From: an uncultured Hungatella sp.
GTDB lineage: Bacteria; Bacillota; Clostridia; Lachnospirales; Lachnospiraceae
Direction: 5' to 3'
DNA length: 64,000 nucleotides
NCBI GenBank assembly: GCA_949879025.1
Contig: CATLBO010000005.1
Span: 1-64,000 of the forward strand
In this document: positions 58,417 through 64,000 of the stretch, piece after piece
Numbering within the stretch: position 1 is the first letter of the stretch
Layout of the letters: each line of letters starts with the position of its first letter
Notes under the pieces: model-generated
What the model was told of the DNA's origin: nothing
The model's database searches: none
The model's input: only the letters and a program-made list of their open reading frames with translations
Program-made: the position numbers and the translations under genes

Positions 58417-59436
58417 TTAGTTAAACCCGAAAAACTTCTGGCTGATCTTATACCCGGCAATGGACACCTTTCTTCCGCCTTTTCCCGGAAGATTCATCCC
58501 CTGCCCCAGAAATCCGAAGCGAAGCCTTAAAAACAACAGGAAATTGCTTTTCCTGACATACTGCCACAGTTCTTTTTTCTTAGCCATATTCTCCTCTGTT
58601 CCTGACCGTATAGCGAGAATAGACGAGATCACCATCATGATCTCCAGATACCGCACCATATAGAAGCGCAGCTTCCAGTTGGTTATCTTTGCTTCATTAT
58701 AATAATCAATCATCAGCTTATTGACCAAAATCTGCTGGTCAATCCGCCCTATCATCACGCTTTCATTGACCGACTGATCATCCCGCCCAATAAAGTACCG
58801 GTAAAAATTCACGTCCAGATAGTACATGGTCTTAACATAGGGCAGAGGCTGGTAGACGAAAATATTATCTACATAAAATGTGTGTTCCGGCAGTTTGAGG
58901 CTGCACTGCTGTAAAAGTTCCGTGCGGTAAATCACGGAATGCATCAGGATATACTGTCCAAGTATAAACATTTTTGTGTCTTTCCAGGTAAATATCTGAT
59001 CTTTCGGCAGCGGAACGCGGTAGTTCATCACTTTTTTCCGCCAGGCTCCCTGTTTTTCATACACAAAATTAGAAATCAGCATATCAAGAGTCTCGTTTCC
59101 GTACACAAACTCTTTAAGAACTCTTAAGACTTCCATATAAGCGTCTTTATCCACCCAGTCATCGCTGTCCACCACTTTAAAGTAGATCCCTCTGGCATTT
59201 GCAAGTCCAGTGTTCACCGCCCCGCCATGCCCTGCGTTTTCCTGGTGAATCGCCCTGCATATCCCTGGGTAATTCTTTTCGTACTCGTCAGCGATCTCCG
59301 CCGTCCGATCTTTTGCAGAACCGTCGTCCACAATAAGGATCTCCACCTGTTCTCCTCCCTCCAGCAGAGATTCTATACAATGCCTCATATAATTCTCCGA
59401 GTTATAGCACGGAATTACTACGGATAGCAGTTTCAC
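58417..59436 (-). CDS. Glycosyltransferase family 2
   Basis: LLSVVIPCYNSENYMRHCIESLL...ILIVDDGSAKDRTAEIADEY...VVDSDDWVD; GTG start with RBS AAAGGAGG. Confidence 0.92.
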   Translation of the reverse strand: MKLLSVVIPCYNSENYMRHCIESLLEGGEQVEILIVDDGSAKDRTAEIADEYEKNYPGICRAIHQENAGHGGAVNTGLANARGIYFKVVDSDDWVDKDAYMEVLRVLKEFVYGNETLDMLISNFVYEKQGAWRKKVMNYRVPLPKDQIFTWKDTKMFILGQYILMHSVIYRTELLQQCSLKLPEHTFYVDNIFVYQPLPYVKTMYYLDVNFYRYFIGRDDQSVNESVMIGRIDQQILVNKLMIDYYNEAKITNWKLRFYMVRYLEIMMVISSILAIRSGTEENMAKKKELWQYVRKSNFLLFLRLRFGFLGQGMNLPGKGGRKVSIAGYKISQKFFGFN

Positions 59437-59467
59437 CTGATGTTCCTCCTTTATCATTATATGTACT

Positions 59468-60169
59468 CTATGCCGCATTTGTCAAAACGACCGATGTCAA
59501 GTTAGCTGCCATGTGCATCAGGACAGGCGCCTTGATCGTACCCTCCTGCTCCATTCCCCATGCCAGAATCAATCCCATAACAACGCCATAAATCCCCTGA
59601 AGCATATTGCCATGGTACATGCCGAATACAGCCGCTGACAGCCACGCTGACAAGGCAAACGGATGGTCTTTCCGAAGTCTTCCGAAAATCAGTCCTCTGA
59701 ACACAAGTTCCTCTGCCCAGGGGATCACCACTCCCATGGCTACTGCCTGAAGAAGTAAAGAAGGGCTGTACAGTTTATGCGCCATGCCGGAAAAGCCCGG
59801 AAAATACTCTGGAAGGGGGCTGAGCATAATCAAAGTATTTACTGCCCAACTGGCGCCTATTCCTATGGCAATGCAAAACAGCCCGTCTTTTATTTGAAAC
59901 CGCACCTGCCTCCCTGCGGCGTTTTCCCCTCCGGCAGCCCATCTCCGGCTTGTATCCAATGCACTTTTCGGCATGTTTTTGTACAGCCATCCAAAAACAG
60001 GAACCGCCAGGCAGGCTCCTGCAAATGTGCTAAAAAGCGTCTCTTTGCTTTTGCACAGAGCTGACCATATATCTGTCATAAGGCCATATGCCAAAACCGG
60101 CCAGCATATCTGCCATATAAGTTCCGCCATCTCAATCATCCCTCTTATATTCTGCCTTACGACATTCAT
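59468..60169 (-). CDS. CPBP family intramembrane metalloprotease
   Basis: PWAEELVFRGLIFGRLRKDHPFALSAWLSAAVFGMYHGN...APVLMHMAANL. Confidence 0.9.
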   Translation of the reverse strand: MNVVRQNIRGMIEMAELIWQICWPVLAYGLMTDIWSALCKSKETLFSTFAGACLAVPVFGWLYKNMPKSALDTSRRWAAGGENAAGRQVRFQIKDGLFCIAIGIGASWAVNTLIMLSPLPEYFPGFSGMAHKLYSPSLLLQAVAMGVVIPWAEELVFRGLIFGRLRKDHPFALSAWLSAAVFGMYHGNMLQGIYGVVMGLILAWGMEQEGTIKAPVLMHMAANLTSVVLTNAA

Positions 60170-60422
60170 TATATATCAGAAAGCATTTCCTATCAACAAT
60201 CAAATTTCATGCTGTAAATCCAAATGTTTCCCATATAGCTCTCACTCTTTGGAAAGCTTAACAGAAATCTTCTATTTTAAATTTTATGTTTCTTGTCAAA
60301 TACTATAAAGGACAGCAAAAATCACATTTTAAAGGCTGCTGCAAAATTAAAGGTACTGATATTGAAAAAATTCCGTTTTGCAGCTGCCTGACCTGTTTTA
60401 AAGAGAAAGGAGTGTTGCCCTT

Positions 60423-60605
60423 ATGCCAAACTGTTGTTCCTCCAAGAAGAGCAGCTGCTGTTCCTCCCCTGTTCTGGCCATTACCACGGTTCCTATACAG
60501 CCCTGGGAGGAGCCTTACGAGCCTTGTCAGGCCTTAAAGGCAGGAACCATTTTTCCTGGACTTGACCTTCCGTTTTTTGTAACAGGAGGTGAAAAACATG
60601 GATGA
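60423..60605 (+). CDS. cotJA: Spore coat associated protein CotJA
   Basis: LAITTVPIQPWEEPYEPCQALKAGTIFPGLDLPFF; followed by cotJB and cotJC. Confidence 0.88.
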   Translation: MPNCCSSKKSSCCSSPVLAITTVPIQPWEEPYEPCQALKAGTIFPGLDLPFFVTGGEKHG

Positions 60606-60921
60606 CAGAAACACGCTTTTGAAAGAAATTGACCAAGTCAGCTTCTACCTGGATGATCTGCGTCTGTACCTGGACACCCATCCTCTGGAAGAAAAAGCCC
60701 TGGATCTTTACCAGCAAAAACATCAGAAAAGGCAGGAACTTTTAAAAGAATATGCTGAGAAGTTTGAGCCTCTGACCTGTCACTGCGTGGATCTAACCAC
60801 CAACGGCAGTCAGGCCTCAGACACCTGCTGCCTGGGCCATAAGCACTGGACCTGGAGTGACGGCCCCATTCCCTGGGAAACTGCTGCCAACAGCTGCCAT
60901 ATTTCAAAAGGAGGTGTTTAA
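60598..60921 (+). CDS. cotJB: Spore coat protein CotJB
   Basis: LLKEIDQVSFYLDDLRLYLDTHPLEEKALDLYQQ...; overlaps the cotJA stop. Confidence 0.9.
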   Translation: MDDRNTLLKEIDQVSFYLDDLRLYLDTHPLEEKALDLYQQKHQKRQELLKEYAEKFEPLTCHCVDLTTNGSQASDTCCLGHKHWTWSDGPIPWETAANSCHISKGGV

Positions 60922-60924
60922 GAC

Positions 60925-61536
60925 ATGTGGAGTTATGAAAAACGCCTTCAGTTCCCGGTGCACATTACCAAAACCTGTCCTAAAACCGCTTCCCTCCTTA
61001 TGAGCCAATTCGGCGGCCCTGACGGAGAACTGTCTGCTTCCATGCGTTATCTTTCCCAAAGATATACCATGCCATGCAAAGAAGTAGGCGGCCTTCTTAC
61101 GGACATCGGCACTGAAGAGCTGGCACACCTGGAAATCATATGCGCCATTGTCTACCAGCTGACCAAAAACATGAATGTGGATGAAGCCAAAGCCTGCGGT
61201 TTTGACGCCTACTATGTAGATCACACCTCGGCCCTGTGGCCCGCAGCGGCAGCCGGCGTTCCCTTCAATGCCTGCGAATTTCAGTCTAAAGGCGATGCCA
61301 TCGCCGATTTAATGGAGGATCTTGCTGCAGAACAGAAAGCCCGCACCACATATGACAACCTGATCCGGATCATTGATGACCCTGAGGTAAGGAATCCACT
61401 GAAGTTTCTGCGGGCCAGAGAGGTAGTCCATTTCCAAAGGTTCGGGGAGGCCATGGAAAAGATTAAGGACAGCCTGGATGCAAAAAATTTCTATTACTTT
61501 AATCCGGAGTTTGATAAGCAGTTTGTAAAGGAATAA
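60925..61536 (+). CDS. cotJC: Manganese catalase family spore coat protein CotJC
   Basis: MWSYEKRLQFPVHITKTCPKTASLLMSQFGGPDGELSASMRYLSQRYTMPCKEVGGLLTDIGTEELAHLEIIC. Confidence 0.95.
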   Translation: MWSYEKRLQFPVHITKTCPKTASLLMSQFGGPDGELSASMRYLSQRYTMPCKEVGGLLTDIGTEELAHLEIICAIVYQLTKNMNVDEAKACGFDAYYVDHTSALWPAAAAGVPFNACEFQSKGDAIADLMEDLAAEQKARTTYDNLIRIIDDPEVRNPLKFLRAREVVHFQRFGEAMEKIKDSLDAKNFYYFNPEFDKQFVKE

Positions 61537-61542
61537 GGAAAA

Positions 61543-61571
61543 GCCCTCGCTATATGCTAAACAGCGAGGGC
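61543..61571 (+). terminator. Terminator downstream of cotJC
   Basis: 9-bp perfect stem GCCCTCGCT / AGCGAGGGC followed by CTTTAC. Confidence 0.7.
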
Positions 61572-61695
61572 CTTTACATCATAAACTTTCCAAGCCAGGC
61601 AGTTACGAAACAAACGGTTATGGCTGCTCAGCAAACCTGCTTATTTCACCTGGCAAACCCAAATGACAGCTGTCCCTGTTTTGCAGCTTTATTTG

Positions 61696-62621
61696 TCAGG
61701 CAGACGCATCTGTCAATTCTTCCTCTACTTCCTGCATGTCAAAGTAGATTCTCTCCTTCTCATTTCCAGAACTGTCATATACATATCCCATCTTTGCGTA
61801 CCCTTCTGCGCAGTTGACGATGTGGCCTTTCTGATCATAATATGTTTCATAAGCAAGCCTTCCCTGGCTGTCATGAAATATTCCTGGCCATAGCTGCGAT
61901 ATTTATCCCTTTCCCCTTTTCTGTAGCAGCAGACAATCCGGAACGCAGGCTGAAACATCCTCATTCCGTACAGTGAGGAATACTCTCTCATAACTTCCAT
62001 CTGTCCATAAGGCTCCTGGTACTCCAGCTCCACTCTGCTTTTTATAGGATAGTTTTGGATCTTCCAGTATCCGGCGCAATTCTGCCTTTCTGCCGCAGAC
62101 ATAGGTTCCCCTACCCCCATGGGGATTCCAAAGACTTCGGCCACGTTTCTGTAGTATTTTGTGTCATGATAGTTGTAGACAGTAAAGCCAATTAAAACAG
62201 CCATTGCCGGTAAAACAAGCCGGAGCCTGGGGTATGCCTCTTTCATCCAAAGGAACAAGTCTTCTATGCCGCTCCGTAATCCTTTAAAAAAGTTTTTTAT
62301 TTTTCCCCATCCCAGCAGACAAACAAAATCCCAAATGGAAAGGCCGCCAAAAAACAGGATGACCATTATAGAAAAAATATAGAACCACTCTGTCTTCTGA
62401 TACTCGGCAAAGGCTAAACTTATGGTGCAATAAGCAGCCACCGTAGCCATGTTCATCAGCATTTGAGCGAAATCATGCCAGCCTCGGTTTTTGTTCTTTT
62501 TATCTATTTTCTCCTTTAGTTTTCTTAATAGGCTCTTTTGCCTCCAAAATTTCTCTATAAACCAGCTTTTTAAGCTATTTACTTTATTATTTACAGCTTC
62601 CTTTATCTTCTGCATAAACAA
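61696..62621 (-). pseudogene. Multi-TM hypothetical protein gene with a probable one-base frameshift near its 3' end
   Basis: Annotated frame ends in implausible ...MTAREGLLMKHIMIRKATSS; the -1 frame after about 61878 reads FHDSQGRLAYETYYDQKGHIVNCAEGYAKMGYVYDSSGNEKERIYFDMQEVEEELTDASA*. Confidence 0.75.
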
Positions 62622-62999
62622 AACTCCTTTTTTGCACTGGAAATTAGTCTACTTATTTCTATTTTAAATCAAATAATATCTTGATACAGCGATCCTATAA
62701 TACCCGTTTTCTGATAACTTATTTTTGTTTACCCTTATATAATTTTGCTGCTTTTCCATCCCTCTGCCCCGAATGACAAATTTTATTATAAAAAGATATT
62801 CCCAGAAGCCCTCCTGTTCTTGCCTTGACTAATTGGATTTACAGCTGTATAGTAGTAACAATTCAAATAAATTTGCAATTTGCCGCGCCTTCCAGGAATG
62901 CATGCAGAATGCAAAAAGCAGAAGTGAAGTCAAATAATGAAAATACATGAAAGTGTCCGTATCATAACGTCAGCCATCTGTCCCAGCGAGGTATCAGAC

Positions 63000-63911
63000 A
63001 TGCTATTAGAAGAAAAGCTAAGACAGCAAGAACATATGTCACCTGGAGAAAAAAGCGTGGCAGATTACATTCTCACTTTGGGAAAGGAATTAAGCCGGTA
63101 TTCCACCCGGAATCTGGCGGATGCGTCCTACACCTCTCCCCCTACAGTGATCCGGCTGTGCAAAAAGATGGGTTACAGCGGTTTTGAACAGTTAAAGGAG
63201 CAGTACTGCAAAGAGCTGGAATATCTGGAACAGGATTTCGGGCAGGTAGACGTAAACTTCCCCTTTGACAGCAGCGACACATTGTCCAAGGCCGCCAGAA
63301 AAATGTGCCGCCTGTATGAAGAGACTGTAAAAGATACTCTGTCCATCATGCAGTACGATATGCTTTTAAAGGCAGTGACCCTTATAAAATACTGCCAGAC
63401 CATCTATGTGTTTTCCGCCGGGACCACCCTGAATCTGGCAGTTGCATTTAAAGAAAAAATGATGAAGATCGGCCGCAGCGTAGCCATCCCCAACAATTTA
63501 AACTATCAGCAGTATGAAGTAAACTGCATGAAAAAGCAGGATCTTGCCCTGATCATATCCTACTCCGGCGAGACAGGGGCTATTGTCCAAGCAGCACGTA
63601 CCTGCAGAGAAAAAGGAATCCCGGTTATTGCCATTACGTCCTTTGGGGACAACACCTTAAGCCGTCTTGCCTCATGCAAACTTCTGATTTCCACCAGGGA
63701 AAGCCTGTTTTACAATATTGGTGATTTCAGCAGCCACATTTCCGTCAATTTTCTGCTGGATACTCTGTATGGCGCTTATTTTCTGCAGGATTATGAAAAG
63801 AACTATGACCGCAAACTGGAGCTTGTGCAGCAGATGGAAAAACTGCGCCATTCTGATAATCCCTGCCTTACGGCCCAGAGCAGAAAGTCTGCCTCCAGCA
63901 GCCATGGCTGA
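63000..63911 (+). CDS. MurR/RpiR family transcriptional regulator
   Basis: HTH MSPGEKSVADYILTLGKELSRYSTRNLADASYTSPPTVIRLCKKMGYSGFEQLK plus SIS domain YVFSAGTTLNLAVAFKEKM...ALIISYSGETGAIVQAA. Confidence 0.93.
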   Translation: MLLEEKLRQQEHMSPGEKSVADYILTLGKELSRYSTRNLADASYTSPPTVIRLCKKMGYSGFEQLKEQYCKELEYLEQDFGQVDVNFPFDSSDTLSKAARKMCRLYEETVKDTLSIMQYDMLLKAVTLIKYCQTIYVFSAGTTLNLAVAFKEKMMKIGRSVAIPNNLNYQQYEVNCMKKQDLALIISYSGETGAIVQAARTCREKGIPVIAITSFGDNTLSRLASCKLLISTRESLFYNIGDFSSHISVNFLLDTLYGAYFLQDYEKNYDRKLELVQQMEKLRHSDNPCLTAQSRKSASSSHG

Positions 63912-64000
63912 AACAGTGTTCCGCCCTTTTACAGGAAAACTGCCCCGGGGATTTTAACACTGTTACAATCTGCTGCCAAACTGTTACCAAAACCTCTTTT

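Overview
The window looks like a spore-forming Lachnospiraceae (Clostridium cluster XIVa-type) chromosome. This rests on Spo0A, the CotJABC and CotF-like spore proteins, the PurA variant, DUF4321 and general gene content. Most of it is ordinary core genome on the minus strand: maf, glgA, spo0A, rtcB, split methionine synthase plus metF, hflKC, purA, cysS-mrnC-rlmB and ispF. There are three tRNAs, and no rRNA, CRISPR array, intact transposase or prophage. The best non-routine signals are: (1) a lysine riboswitch with an intrinsic terminator ahead of the NhaC-family transporter; (2) an unannotated 36-aa ORF with a strong RBS and a heavily structured 3' region at 13.8-14.2 kb; (3) a pair of 75-bp repeats about 1.58 kb apart, each just 3' of a minus-strand gene, with a compensatory base-pair change in a shared hairpin; (4) a gene split by an in-frame amber codon (39199-40110) and another ended by a one-base homopolymer frameshift (61696-62621); (5) an Lsa-type ABC-F gene with a near-consensus promoter, about 310-nt leader and upstream direct repeats; (6) tandem operator-like repeats at an old-yellow-enzyme/TetR divergon; (7) a small Cys-rich protein coupled to RtcB; (8) an IspF with a Cys-rich tail; and (9) a secreted FMN-binding/FAD reductase of unknown substrate. 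I found no clearly new multi-gene system. The most plausible undescribed items are the sORF transcript and the 75-bp 3'-end repeat.
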